Shown piece after piece: positions 1-7,544 of a stretch of DNA of 10,944 nt. Source of the stretch: CAG-791 sp963596015 (GTDB taxonomy: Bacteria; Bacillota; Clostridia; Lachnospirales; Lachnospiraceae); the NCBI GenBank assembly GCA_963596015.1, contig CAVBJS010000073.1:1-10944 (forward strand), written 5' to 3'. Under the pieces are notes generated by a model. It was not told the DNA's origin. It searched no databases and saw only the letters and a list, made by a program, of their open reading frames with translations. Position numbers and translations under genes: made by a program. The stretch's first letter is position 1. Each line of letters starts with the position of its first letter.

Positions 1-19
1 TCCCCGCATCAGGCGGGGA
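1..19. other. Short GC hairpin at window edge
   Basis: TCCCCGC (1-7) pairs perfectly with GCGGGGA (13-19) around the loop ATCAG. No T-run follows, so it is not a typical intrinsic terminator for the + strand. It may be the end of a structure cut by the window edge or part of the adjoining repeat. Confidence 0.4.
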
Positions 20-36
20 TGCGAGTTCGGGCCGCG

Positions 37-116
37 CCATCCGCAGGCGAGAGGCAGATCAAAAGCAAAACGGCGCAAAGTGCATGGTGCGAGACATCTG
101 CCGTGCTCCGGTGCAT
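37..116 (-). repeat. Dispersed intergenic repeat, copy 1 (degenerate)
   Basis: The sequence between about 37 and 116 resembles the reverse complement of 10857-10938. In the best block (72-116 against 10857-10903), 39 of 47 aligned columns match by hand count, with two single-base gaps. Strand is given relative to copy 2, taken as +. The copy contains a 7-bp stem, GGCAGAT (53-59) with ATCTGCC (96-102), whose core is kept in copy 2. The single-base gaps shift any reading frame between the copies, so conserved protein coding is unlikely even though 1-135 is open in frame 1. Its function is unknown; a dispersed non-coding repeat is the best description. Confidence 0.6.
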
Positions 117-141
117 GGCCTGGTGGCACTAAATTATCATA

Positions 142-157
142 GTAACCTGCCGGTTAC
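142..157. other. Small perfect hairpin with TTACAGTTCAG word
   Basis: GTAACC (142-147) and GGTTAC (152-157) form a 6-bp perfect stem around TGCC. The right arm runs into TTACAGTTCAG (154-164), a word that returns in the argR leader. No U-tract follows. It lies upstream of the candidate asp23 promoter, so it is probably outside the asp23 transcript. Confidence 0.4.
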
Positions 158-194
158 AGTTCAGATCCTTGCTAATTATTTCATTTAGTTCCCG

Positions 195-255
195 GGTCTA
201 TGCAAACCGACTTTGATTTGATACAATTATCCTGTCTGTTTGGCGTTTGCAGACC
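195..255 (+). promoter_or_regulatory. Candidate asp23 operon promoter inside a dyad
   Basis: TGATACAAT (219-227) fits an extended -10 box (TGnTACAAT). No convincing -35 box lies 16-18 bases upstream, which is tolerated by extended -10 promoters. The box is bracketed by an inverted repeat: GGTC, then TGCAAAC (201-207), against GTTTGCA (245-251), then GACC. The arms sit about four helical turns apart, which would suit an operator bound by a looping or dimeric regulator. This is inferred from sequence alone. It is the only plausible promoter seen before the first gene. Confidence 0.35.
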
Positions 256-306
256 GTGCGGAATGCACCGCTTGACAGCAATGCTTTTAGCAGAAAGGAG
301 CATATT

Positions 307-699
307 ATGGCTACTGAACAGGATAAGAAGAGCAAAACATATAATGTAGAATCCTCCGCAGAGATCGGCACCGTAAAGATCGCCGATGACGTGGTGGGAA
401 TGATCGCGATCTATGCAGCAATGGAAGTGGAGGGCGTCTCCTCCATGGCCGGCACCATGACCACCGAGCTGCTTGATATGGCAGGCATCAAGAGCCAGAA
501 TAAAGGCGTAAAGGTTGAAGTGGAAGATGGCAAGGTCAGAGTGGCACTTTCTCTGATTATGGCCTATGGATACAATATCCCGGCTACCAGTTCCCAGGTA
601 CAGAACAAGGTAAAGACAACCATCGAGAACATGACGGGACTGCAGGTCACCGATGTCAATATCCGCATTGCGGGAATCAATGTAGCAAAGGACAAGTAA
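307..699 (+). CDS. Asp23/Gls24 family envelope stress response protein
   Basis: A 130-residue protein of the Asp23/Gls24 (DUF322) family. In staphylococci and enterococci these are abundant proteins at the membrane linked to alkaline and envelope stress. The family core runs from about residue 15 (ESSAEIGTVKIADDVV) through AAMEVEGVSSM, a KGVKVEVEDGKV strand segment and IPATSSQVQNKVKTTIENMTGL, to the final VTDVNIRIAGINV. No signal peptide or membrane helix is seen. The ATG at 307 is chosen over an in-frame TTG at 247 because AGAAAGGAG (292-300) sits six bases ahead of it and homology begins just inside. In Clostridia an asp23-like gene commonly precedes nusB, as here, with a 6-base gap. Its precise role in such species is not known. 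Confidence 0.92.
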   Translation: MATEQDKKSKTYNVESSAEIGTVKIADDVVGMIAIYAAMEVEGVSSMAGTMTTELLDMAGIKSQNKGVKVEVEDGKVRVALSLIMAYGYNIPATSSQVQNKVKTTIENMTGLQVTDVNIRIAGINVAKDK

Positions 700-705
700 A
701 CATCC

Positions 706-1245
706 ATGAAAAGAAGTCTTTTACGAGAACAGGTATTTAAGCTTTTATTCCGTCTGGATTTTGTAGGACAGGCAGAAATGCCCCGACAGGAGAAGCTTTT
801 TTTTGAGGACAAAGGTGTAAGATTCACCCCTCGTGATCAGGAGCTGGTGCTGCGGCAGTACCACGGCATCAAAGAGCATCTGGAAGAGATCGACAAGATC
901 CTTGAAGAAAGCGCCAGCGGATGGAATCTGGCGAGAATCGGCAAGGTAGAACTGTCCGTTCTTCGTCTTGCGGTCTATGAGATGAAGTTCGATGAGGATG
1001 TGCCGGTAGGTACAGCCATCAACGAGGCAGTAGAGATCGCAAACAAGTACGGTCAGGAGGACTCCGGCTCTTTTGTCAATGCCGTACTTTCCAATGTAAA
1101 TAAGCCCCAGGATGCACGGAAGGTGGCTGTGCCGGCTGTTATGCAGCGCAGACAGGCTTCCGCTAAGGATAATCAGGCCGTGATCCTGGTAAAGAAGTCC
1201 GGTGCGGCCGGCAAGAGCAGTCAGAAAGAAGAGAAGACAGTTTGA
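706..1245 (+). CDS. nusB: Transcription antitermination factor NusB
   Basis: NusB binds boxA RNA with NusE (ribosomal protein S10) and supports antitermination and processing of rRNA transcripts. The all-helical core spans about residues 1-132: SLLREQVFKLLFRLDF near the start, GWNLARIGKVELSVLRLAVYEM (72-93), then VPVGTAINEAVEIANKYGQEDSGSFVNAVLSNV, the family's hallmark C-terminal helices. NusB is usually about 130-150 residues. This one has 179 because of a tail from about 133 on, rich in Lys, Ala, Gln and Ser (ending KSSQKEEKTV) and probably disordered. It starts 6 bases after asp23. Its TGA overlaps the TTG start of xseA, suggesting translational coupling. The identity is secure; the role of the tail is not known. 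Confidence 0.95.
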   Translation: MKRSLLREQVFKLLFRLDFVGQAEMPRQEKLFFEDKGVRFTPRDQELVLRQYHGIKEHLEEIDKILEESASGWNLARIGKVELSVLRLAVYEMKFDEDVPVGTAINEAVEIANKYGQEDSGSFVNAVLSNVNKPQDARKVAVPAVMQRRQASAKDNQAVILVKKSGAAGKSSQKEEKTV

Positions 1246-2477
1246 AAAAAACAAAGAGTGTCTTTTCCGTAGGACAGATCAACACCTATATCAAGAACAT
1301 GTTTCAGCAGGATTATCTGCTGCATACCGTGTTGGTGCGGGGAGAAGTGAGCAATTGTAAGTATCACTCCTCCGGCCACATCTACTTCACCCTGAAGGAT
1401 GAAACCGGCAGTCTTTCCTGCGTCATGTTTGCCGGAAACCGACGCGGTCTCACCTTCCATATGAAAGAGGGAGATCAGGTGATCGCAGCCGGCAGCGTGG
1501 ATGTATACCCGCGGGACGGCAGATACCAGCTCTATGCTGAGCAGATCATAGCCGACGGTGCCGGGGCGCTGAATGAGCGGTACGAGCAGCTTAAGCATCG
1601 TTTAGAAGAGCTGGGCATGTTCGATGAGAGTTATAAACAGCCCATTCCCCGATATATACAGACTTTGGGGGTTGTGACAGCACCTACCGGTGCTGCCGTG
1701 CGGGACATTATCAATGTGTCTCTGCGAAGAAATCCTTACCTGCAGATCATCCTCTATCCTGCACTGGTGCAGGGAGAGGGAGCGGCCCAGAGCATAGTAA
1801 ACGGCATCCGGGCATTGGAAATGCAAAAGGTGGATGTGATCATCATCGGCCGGGGCGGTGGCTCTCTGGAAGATCTGTGGGCATTTAACGAGGAAATCGT
1901 GGCACAGGCAGTCTTTGACTGCACGGTTCCCATTATTTCCGCGGTAGGCCATGAGACGGATACAGTAATTACAGATTATGTAGCGGACCTGCGGGCACCG
2001 ACGCCTTCTGCGGCGGCGGAGCTGGCAGTTTTTGATTATTTCCGGCTTGTTGACACTTTGGAGGAATACAGATCCCAGCTGACAGGCAGTATGGAACACC
2101 GGATCGCCCTGCGCAGAGAGCAACTGGCTTCGTTGGAACGTGCCTTAGGATATGCTTCTCCGGCGGCAAAGGTCAGAGAGCGCAGGATGCAGACGCTGCA
2201 GCTGACGGAACAGCTGAACCATGCCATGGAGCAGTGTCTGACAGCTAAGAAGCATGAACTGGCCCTGCTGGCAGGAAGACTGCATGCCGCTTCGCCGCTG
2301 GTGCGTCTATCCGGCGGTTACGGCTATGTGGAGAAGGACGGACGAGGCCTTCGGAGCATACAGGAAGTGCAAAAGGGAGATCTGCTGCAGATCTATCTGC
2401 AGGACGGCAGCTTTATGGCAAAAGCGGAGGAAATTCTCCCCATGACGCCGCAGACGAGCTGCGGTACAAAGAGGTAA
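1242..2477 (+). CDS. xseA: Exodeoxyribonuclease VII large subunit
   Basis: The catalytic subunit of exonuclease VII, which degrades single-stranded DNA in both directions to oligonucleotides and acts in repair. It has 411 residues, a little shorter than the roughly 450 of E. coli and B. subtilis. Residues 5-105 look like the N-terminal OB fold (VFSVGQINTYIKNMF, HIYFTLKDETGSLSCVMF). The catalytic region carries VVTAPTGAAVRDI (144-156), GRGGGSLEDLW (203-213) and SAVGHETDTVITDYVADLRAPTPSAAAE (233-260). A helical, coiled-coil-like section follows (about 265-350), then a short beta C-terminus. The start is a TTG whose last two bases lie in the nusB stop (TTGA), with purine-rich AAGAAGAG upstream. 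No ATG or GTG precedes the conserved FSVGQ segment, so TTG is the best choice. xseB follows 2 bases later. Confidence 0.95.
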   Translation: MKKTKSVFSVGQINTYIKNMFQQDYLLHTVLVRGEVSNCKYHSSGHIYFTLKDETGSLSCVMFAGNRRGLTFHMKEGDQVIAAGSVDVYPRDGRYQLYAEQIIADGAGALNERYEQLKHRLEELGMFDESYKQPIPRYIQTLGVVTAPTGAAVRDIINVSLRRNPYLQIILYPALVQGEGAAQSIVNGIRALEMQKVDVIIIGRGGGSLEDLWAFNEEIVAQAVFDCTVPIISAVGHETDTVITDYVADLRAPTPSAAAELAVFDYFRLVDTLEEYRSQLTGSMEHRIALRREQLASLERALGYASPAAKVRERRMQTLQLTEQLNHAMEQCLTAKKHELALLAGRLHAASPLVRLSGGYGYVEKDGRGLRSIQEVQKGDLLQIYLQDGSFMAKAEEILPMTPQTSCGTKR

Positions 2478-2479
2478 AT

Positions 2480-2740
2480 ATGGAAGAAACGCAGACAACA
2501 CTGCAGGAAGAAACAGCTGCAGAGCCGGCAAAGATCGAAGGATTAAAGCTGGAAGAAGCCTTAGAGGAACTGGCTAAGCTTTTAGACCGGATGGAAGAGG
2601 GAGAGCTGCCTTTAGAGGAGAGCTTTCATCTTTACAGACGGGGCATGAAGCTGGCGGAATATTGTAACAGTCAGCTGGATACAGTGGAAAAACAGGTTCA
2701 AAAGATCGGGGCAGATGGAGAATTGGAGCCATTTGCATAA
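2480..2740 (+). CDS. xseB: Exodeoxyribonuclease VII small subunit
   Basis: An 86-residue helical protein that assembles in several copies on XseA to form active exonuclease VII. The family core is LKLEEALEELAKLLDRMEEGELPLEESFHLYRRGMKL (about 23-59), followed by a second helix with CNSQLDTVEKQVQKI. The pattern LEEGELPLEES followed by a tyrosine-containing helix is typical. An acidic N-terminal stretch of about 20 residues (EETQTTLQEETAAEPAK) precedes it, as in many clostridial members. The ATG lies 2 bases after the xseA stop, with AAAGAGG at the xseA end serving as ribosome site. The genes are adjacent and presumably co-translated. Confidence 0.95.
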   Translation: MEETQTTLQEETAAEPAKIEGLKLEEALEELAKLLDRMEEGELPLEESFHLYRRGMKLAEYCNSQLDTVEKQVQKIGADGELEPFA

Positions 2741-2836
2741 GAACAGGATCAGAGAGCGAAAAGACGTTTTTCAATTTTGGCAAAGCAAAACTTTAAAAGA
2801 GTCCGGGATCGCTGCCGGAATGAGATACGAGGAAGA

Positions 2837-2867
2837 GCGGTAACAAACAGATAGGTTTGGATACCGC
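2837..2867 (+). other. Hairpin just upstream of ispA
   Basis: Two stacked stems: GCGGTA (2837-2842) with TACCGC (2862-2867), and inside it CAAAC (2844-2848) with GTTTG (2855-2859). They are joined by an A/GA internal loop and capped by AGATAG, giving 11 base pairs in 31 bases. It lies in the 156-base xseB-ispA gap, about 10 bases before the ispA ribosome site. No T-run follows, so it is not a standard terminator. It could stabilise or process the mRNA, or tune ispA translation. Both are inferences. A weaker stem, TCCGG/CCGGA, lies upstream near 2801-2819. Confidence 0.45.
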
Positions 2868-2896
2868 CCGTGAGATGGCAAGAGGGGATAAGAGCA

Positions 2897-3799
2897 ATGG
2901 GTTTTCAGGAAGAGTTGCAGGAAAAGACACAGACATGTGAGCAGATCATCTTAAAGTTTCTGCCCTGTGCGGAAGGATATGCGTCAAAGGTAGCGGAGGC
3001 GATGCATTACGGCGTAGAGGCCGGAGGCAAGAGACTGCGTCCTCTTTTTCTGGCAGAGACCTGCACCATGTACGGCGGCTCCATGACCCTGGCAGAGCCT
3101 TTCATGGCCGCCCTGGAGATGATCCATACCTATTCTCTCGTACACGATGATCTCCCCGCTATGGACAATGACGAATACAGACGGGGCAGAAAGACCACCC
3201 ATGTGGTATTCGGAGAAGGCATGGCGGTACTGGCAGGAGATGCACTCCTTAATTATGCCTATGAGACGGCCATCGGTGCTCTTTTCCTGACACAGGACAA
3301 GGAAGAGCAGATGCGGGTTTCCATAGCCCTTCGTATTCTGGCTGCCAATGCCGGTATTTACGGCATGGTAGGCGGACAGTGTGCCGATCTGGAGGCAGAG
3401 GGAAAGGCAGGCAAGGTCAGCCCGGAGATGCTTCTTTATATCCATAAGCACAAGACCGCCTGCATGATCGAGAGCGGTTTCCAGATCGGTGCGGTATTGG
3501 CCGGGGCACCCCAGGAAGAAGTGGATAAGCTGGGGAAGATCGCAGAGCATATCGGCATCGCTTTCCAGATCCAGGACGATATTCTGGATGTGGAGGGAGA
3601 CAGCCAGGCTATGGGGAAGGCCACGGGACAGGATGCACTGGATGAGAAGGTGACCTATGTGACCATGCACGGCTTAGAACAGTCCAAGGAAGATGTCCGC
3701 AGCCGCACCCAGGAGGCGTTGGAGCTGTTTGACAGCCTGTCCGTAAAGAATGATTTTCTGCGGGAGCTGATCGTCACACTGATCAACCGCGTAAAATAA
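2897..3799 (+). CDS. ispA: Polyprenyl (farnesyl/geranylgeranyl) diphosphate synthase
   Basis: A 300-residue trans-prenyltransferase that condenses isopentenyl diphosphate onto allylic diphosphates, making farnesyl or geranylgeranyl diphosphate for undecaprenyl phosphate and quinones. Visible motifs in order: GGKRLRP (43-49), which binds diphosphate; the first Asp-rich motif in HDDLPAMDND (83-92, DDxxxxD type); GMVGGQ (156-161); HKHKT (183-187); and the second Asp-rich motif QIQDDILD (224-231), followed by GDSQAMGK. The insertion in the first Asp-rich motif is typical of bacterial farnesyl diphosphate synthases. The ATG at 2897 is preferred over the in-frame GTG at 2870 because AGAGGGG lies about 10 bases ahead and the family N-terminus starts there. 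Exact chain length cannot be read from the sequence. Confidence 0.93.
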   Translation: MGFQEELQEKTQTCEQIILKFLPCAEGYASKVAEAMHYGVEAGGKRLRPLFLAETCTMYGGSMTLAEPFMAALEMIHTYSLVHDDLPAMDNDEYRRGRKTTHVVFGEGMAVLAGDALLNYAYETAIGALFLTQDKEEQMRVSIALRILAANAGIYGMVGGQCADLEAEGKAGKVSPEMLLYIHKHKTACMIESGFQIGAVLAGAPQEEVDKLGKIAEHIGIAFQIQDDILDVEGDSQAMGKATGQDALDEKVTYVTMHGLEQSKEDVRSRTQEALELFDSLSVKNDFLRELIVTLINRVK

Positions 3800-3878
3800 T
3801 GGGGCATCTGTGGGCAGAAGATATGCAGCGGGGGTGTTGACAGATCTTTGAGAAAACTGCCCGGAAAAGAGGAATATA

Positions 3879-5741
3879 ATGGGGAAGCTGTTGGATTCTA
3901 TTCAAAAGGAAAATGATATCAAAAAGGTTCCTGCCGAATACTACGACGAGCTGGCACAGGAGATCCGGGATTTTCTGGTAGAAAAAATAAGTCAGACCGG
4001 CGGTCATCTGGGAAGCAACCTGGGAACAGTGGAGTTGACCATGGCCTTGCATCTGGTGATGGATTTTCCCAATGACGATTTGATCTGGGATGTGGGACAC
4101 CAGGCCTATACCCATAAGATCCTGACAGGACGAAAGGAATGGTTTGATACCCTTCGCAAATTTGGGGGTATGAGCGGGTTCCCTAAGCGCAAGGAGAGTG
4201 CCTGTGATGCCTTCGATACCGGTCACAGCTCTACCTCTATTTCTGCCGGTCTTGGTCTGGCAAAGGCCAGAGATCTGCGGGGAGAGAAACGCACCATCGT
4301 CTCCGTGATCGGAGACGGGGCCCTCACCGGCGGTATGGCTTACGAGGCGCTTAACAATGCGGCAAAGCTGACCACCAATTTTATCATCGTCTTAAACGAC
4401 AATAACATGTCCATTTCGGAAAATGTGGGCGGCCTGTCCAACTATCTCAATGATATCCGGACCTCCGACGGCTACATTCATCTGCGGGATAAGGTCTATT
4501 ATTCCATCAATGACAGCCTTCCCCGGGTGGTAAGCGGCATTCGAAAGGCCAAGAATTCCTTAAAGCAGCTGATGATCCCCGGCATGTATTTTGAGGATCT
4601 GGGTATCACCTATTTGGGCCCGGTGGACGGCCATAATATCGGAGACATGGTCAGGGCTTTTCATGATGCCCAGCGGATCAACAAGGCTGTAATCGTCCAT
4701 GTATGCACCAAAAAGGGAAAAGGCTATGAGCCGGCAGAGCGCCATCCCGCCCGCTTTCACGGGGCGGAGCCCTTTGACATTGCCACAGGAGTGCCCAGTC
4801 ATCCCCGCAAAAAGGCCAATTATACCGATATTTTCTCTACCGTAATGATCAAGCAGGCTGCCAAGCATAAAGAACTGGTGGCTATCACGGCAGCCATGGC
4901 AGACGGTGTGGGGTTAAAGCGGTTCCGCAATATTTATCCGGATCGGTTCTTTGATGTGGGCATTGCGGAGCAGCATGCGGTGACCTTTGCGGCGGGACTG
5001 GCCGCAGGAGGCCTGGTGCCGGTTGTGGCGGTTTATTCCTCCTTTTTGCAGCGGGCCTATGACCAAATCCTACATGATGTATGTCTCCAGGATCTCCATG
5101 TGATCTTTGCCGTGGACAGGGCAGGACTGGTAGGCGCAGACGGAGAGACCCACCAGGGTATCTTTGATCTTTCCTATCTCTCCTCCATTCCCAATATGAC
5201 CGTCATGGCACCCAAGAATAAGTGGGAGCTGTCGGATATGCTGAAATTCGCCGTTAACTGGCATGGCCCTATCGCCGTGCGCTATCCCCGGGGAGAGGCC
5301 TTTGATCAGTTGGAGGAGCAGCGCTCTCCCATTAAATACGGGGAGGCAGAGTTACTTTCCAAGGAAAACGGTATTCTGTTGGTGGCATTGGGCAGTATGG
5401 TGAAGACAGCCCTGGAGGTGCAAAAGCAGCTCCATGAAAGAGGTCTTTCCTGCTCCATCGTCAATGCCCGTTTCGCCCAGCCCTTTGACCATGCGCTGTT
5501 AGAGGAACTTTTTGCCACCCATTCCCTGTTGGTCACTATGGAAGAAAATGCGGCCAGCGGCGGTTTCGGCGAGCATGTGCTGGCCTGGGCAAAGACCTTG
5601 CACAGGGCGCCTGCATGCATGTCCATCGCCATCCCCGATGAATATGTGGAGCATGGCAATGTGGACTTATTGAAAAAAGAAGTAGGGGTGGATGCGGATT
5701 CCATTACTGCAAAGATCCTTGAAAAGATCGGGAAAGAATAA
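3879..5741 (+). CDS. dxs: 1-deoxy-D-xylulose-5-phosphate synthase
   Basis: A thiamine diphosphate enzyme that joins pyruvate and glyceraldehyde 3-phosphate, the first step of the MEP isoprenoid pathway. At 620 residues it has the usual length. Seen in order: GGHLGSNLG with His43; WDVGHQAYTHK (70-80); the cofactor/Mg motif GDGALTGG (145-152) ending at NDNNMSI (173-179); the transketolase central domain with GIAEQHA (361-367), whose Glu364 is the expected catalytic acid; DRAGLVGADGETHQG (413-427); RYPRGE (468-473); and a C-terminal transketolase domain with ENAASGGFGEH. The start has AAAAGAGGA five to ten bases ahead. It follows ispA after 79 bases, so two isoprenoid steps are grouped. The gap shows no clear promoter or terminator, only a distant GGGCAG/CTGCCC pairing. 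Confidence 0.97.
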   Translation: MGKLLDSIQKENDIKKVPAEYYDELAQEIRDFLVEKISQTGGHLGSNLGTVELTMALHLVMDFPNDDLIWDVGHQAYTHKILTGRKEWFDTLRKFGGMSGFPKRKESACDAFDTGHSSTSISAGLGLAKARDLRGEKRTIVSVIGDGALTGGMAYEALNNAAKLTTNFIIVLNDNNMSISENVGGLSNYLNDIRTSDGYIHLRDKVYYSINDSLPRVVSGIRKAKNSLKQLMIPGMYFEDLGITYLGPVDGHNIGDMVRAFHDAQRINKAVIVHVCTKKGKGYEPAERHPARFHGAEPFDIATGVPSHPRKKANYTDIFSTVMIKQAAKHKELVAITAAMADGVGLKRFRNIYPDRFFDVGIAEQHAVTFAAGLAAGGLVPVVAVYSSFLQRAYDQILHDVCLQDLHVIFAVDRAGLVGADGETHQGIFDLSYLSSIPNMTVMAPKNKWELSDMLKFAVNWHGPIAVRYPRGEAFDQLEEQRSPIKYGEAELLSKENGILLVALGSMVKTALEVQKQLHERGLSCSIVNARFAQPFDHALLEELFATHSLLVTMEENAASGGFGEHVLAWAKTLHRAPACMSIAIPDEYVEHGNVDLLKKEVGVDADSITAKILEKIGKE

Positions 5742-5846
5742 GATCTTGTAAGATCCTGCGGGAGAGAAGGCAGTGCAGTGGATCGCTCCCTGCATAGCCG
5801 CGGCAGATGACGGCATAGAAAGGTATAGAAAGGAAAGCAGCACCAA
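5742..5846 (+). other. dxs-tlyA spacer with small hairpins and duplicated purine box
   Basis: GATCTT (5742-5747) pairs with AAGATC (5750-5755) immediately after the dxs stop. Further on, GGGAG pairs with CTCCC near 5759-5790. The nine-base word ATAGAAAGG occurs twice, at 5815-5823 and 5825-5833. The second copy supplies the tlyA ribosome site, rather far (about 12 bases) from the ATG. No terminator-like T-run or promoter is apparent. Confidence 0.35.
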
Positions 5847-6668
5847 ATGAAGACCAGATTGGACATACTGTTGACAGAAGGGGGATACGCTCCTTCCCGG
5901 GAAAAGGCAAAAACCATGATCATGGAGGGAATTGTCTACGTCAACGGCCAAAAGGAAGACAAGGCAGGCACTACCTTCGATCCGGAAAAAAGTACCATCG
6001 AGGTGCGGGGTGCGACTCTGCCTTATGTCAGCAGAGGCGGTCTGAAGCTGGAAAAGGCTCTGCAGGTATTTCCCATCGACCTGCAAGGAGAGATCTGCAT
6101 GGATATCGGCGCTTCCACCGGCGGATTTACGGACTGCATGCTGCAAAACGGCGCCGCAAAGGTCTATTCGGTGGATGTAGGATACGGACAGCTGGATTGG
6201 AAACTGAGACAGGATCCCCGGGTAGTCTGTATGGAAAAGACCAATTTCCGTTATCTGAAACCGGAGGACCTTCCGGAGGCACCCTACTTTGCTTCCGTGG
6301 ATGTCTCTTTTATATCACTTTCCAAGATCCTGCCGCCGGCCTGGGATATCTTAACGCCAAAGGCACAGATGGCCTGCCTGATCAAGCCCCAGTTTGAGGC
6401 AGGCAAGGAAAAGGTAGGAAAAAAGGGCGTGGTGCGAGAGCCCGCCGTGCATGAGGAAGTGATCCACAATGCCGTAGGATATGCCCGGGAAGCCGGTTTT
6501 CAGGTGGCAGGTCTTGATTTTTCACCTATTCGGGGACCGGAGGGCAATATCGAATACCTGATGCATTTGACAAAAGGCATGGATGGACCGGAGGGTGATA
6601 CTTCCGAGAACGCAGTCCATAGCCTGGTGGAGTTGGCCCATTCTGCATTTGGCGCCGCAAAGCACTAA
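5847..6668 (+). CDS. tlyA: TlyA family 2'-O-methyltransferase with S4 domain
   Basis: A 273-residue protein of the TlyA/YqxC family. Mycobacterial TlyA methylates ribose 2'-OH groups in 16S and 23S rRNA; some homologues are called hemolysins for historical reasons. Residues 1-60 form an S4 RNA-binding domain (RLDILLTEGGYAPSREKAKTMIMEGIVYVNG). YVSRGGLKLEKAL links to a Rossmann methyltransferase fold with the SAM-binding motif DIGASTGGFTD (86-96), then SVDVGYGQLDWKLRQDPRV, FASVDVSFISLSKILPP (148-164) and LIKPQFEAGKEKVGKKGVV. No secretion signal or membrane segment is seen, fitting a cytoplasmic rRNA enzyme rather than a toxin. The gene lies between dxs and nadK, its common place in Firmicutes. 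The target nucleotide in this organism is not known. Confidence 0.93.
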   Translation: MKTRLDILLTEGGYAPSREKAKTMIMEGIVYVNGQKEDKAGTTFDPEKSTIEVRGATLPYVSRGGLKLEKALQVFPIDLQGEICMDIGASTGGFTDCMLQNGAAKVYSVDVGYGQLDWKLRQDPRVVCMEKTNFRYLKPEDLPEAPYFASVDVSFISLSKILPPAWDILTPKAQMACLIKPQFEAGKEKVGKKGVVREPAVHEEVIHNAVGYAREAGFQVAGLDFSPIRGPEGNIEYLMHLTKGMDGPEGDTSENAVHSLVELAHSAFGAAKH

Positions 6669-6693
6669 TGATCCGAAGGATGGCAAGGAACGG

Positions 6694-7503
6694 ATGATAA
6701 AGCACATTGGCTTGATTACCAATCAGATGAAGGATCCCTCCTATGAATTTACAGAGGAGGTACGCCATTTTCTGCTGACCAAGGGCGTAGACTGCCGGCG
6801 GGTGGATACAGCGCCGGGCATTGCGCCGGAGACAGACTGCCTGCTGGTCTTAGGGGGAGACGGCACTATGCTGCAGGCAGCCAGAGACTGCGCGGACAGA
6901 CAGCTTCCCATGCTGGGGATTAATCTTGGAAAATTAGGATACCTGGCAGAGGTGGAAAAGCAAAACTGGCAGGAAGCGCTGCAGCAGCTTTTGGACGGAG
7001 ATTTCCAGATCGAAAAAAGAATGATGCTGGAGGGAAAGTTGGAAGGAAATCCGGAGTATGCCCTCAATGACGTAGTCATCACCAGAGACGGCAGTCTGCA
7101 GATCGTCAGCTATATCATTTATGTAAACGGCAAGCTTCTGAATACCTTTGAGGCCGACGGTATCATTCTCTCTACCCCCACAGGCTCCACCGCTTATAAC
7201 CTGTCGGCGGGAGGACCTATCGCAGAACCCGGAGCGCAGCTTATGCTGCTTACGCCTATCTGTCCCCATACCCTCAGTACCCGGAGCATCATATTAGCGC
7301 CTCAGGACCGTGTGACCATAGAGATCGGACCGGGAAGAGAACAGCGCTGCTCCAGAGCCAGAGCCAGCTTCGACGGAGGCTTTGATAAGCTTATGGAAAC
7401 CGGAGACTGCATAGAGATCTGTCGCAGTGAGAGGGAGACCTCTGTGATCAAACTCTCCAGTCAGAGCTTTCTGGAAATCCTGCACGCTAAGATCGCACAG
7501 TAA
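6694..7503 (+). CDS. nadK: NAD kinase
   Basis: Phosphorylates NAD to NADP using ATP or polyphosphate, the sole route to NADP. It has 269 residues. Family motifs: GGDGTMLQAAR (54-64) with the catalytic Asp of GGDG; GINLGKLGYLAEVE (75-88); the NE/D motif as ALNDVVI (123-129); STPTGSTAYNLSAGGP (160-175), the conserved segment that binds substrate; and ARASFDGGFD near the C-terminus. The ATG at 6694, with AAGGAA a few bases ahead and 25 bases after the tlyA stop, starts exactly at the family N-terminus (MIKHIGLITN). An in-frame ATG at 6583 lies inside tlyA and would add 37 residues unlike the family, so it is set aside. A long hairpin-rich spacer follows. Confidence 0.96.
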   Translation: MIKHIGLITNQMKDPSYEFTEEVRHFLLTKGVDCRRVDTAPGIAPETDCLLVLGGDGTMLQAARDCADRQLPMLGINLGKLGYLAEVEKQNWQEALQQLLDGDFQIEKRMMLEGKLEGNPEYALNDVVITRDGSLQIVSYIIYVNGKLLNTFEADGIILSTPTGSTAYNLSAGGPIAEPGAQLMLLTPICPHTLSTRSIILAPQDRVTIEIGPGREQRCSRARASFDGGFDKLMETGDCIEICRSERETSVIKLSSQSFLEILHAKIAQ

Positions 7504-7506
7504 GCA

Positions 7507-7544
7507 AGTTTTACCGAAATGCTTGATAGCATTTCGGTAAAACT
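7507..7544. repeat. 16-bp perfect palindrome after nadK
   Basis: AGTTTTACCGAAATGC (7507-7522) and its exact reverse complement (7529-7544) flank the loop TTGATA, three bases after the nadK stop. The stem is strong but no T-run follows on either strand, so it is not a classical terminator. It could protect the 3' end of the upstream mRNA, act as a weak terminator, or be a repetitive palindromic unit. Confidence 0.75.

Noticed and set aside
1..135. Open frame 1 as the tail of an upstream gene
   Set aside because: It overlaps the repeat copy, has no recognisable protein features and its frame is not conserved with copy 2.
272..277. Perfect TTGACA as a -35 box ahead of asp23
   Set aside because: A 17-base spacer would place the -10 box on the ribosome site (AAGGAG); no -10-like sequence is present.
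3837..3842. TTGACA in the ispA-dxs gap as a dxs promoter
   Set aside because: The expected -10 position is GC-rich (CCCGGA-like), so no promoter is supported.
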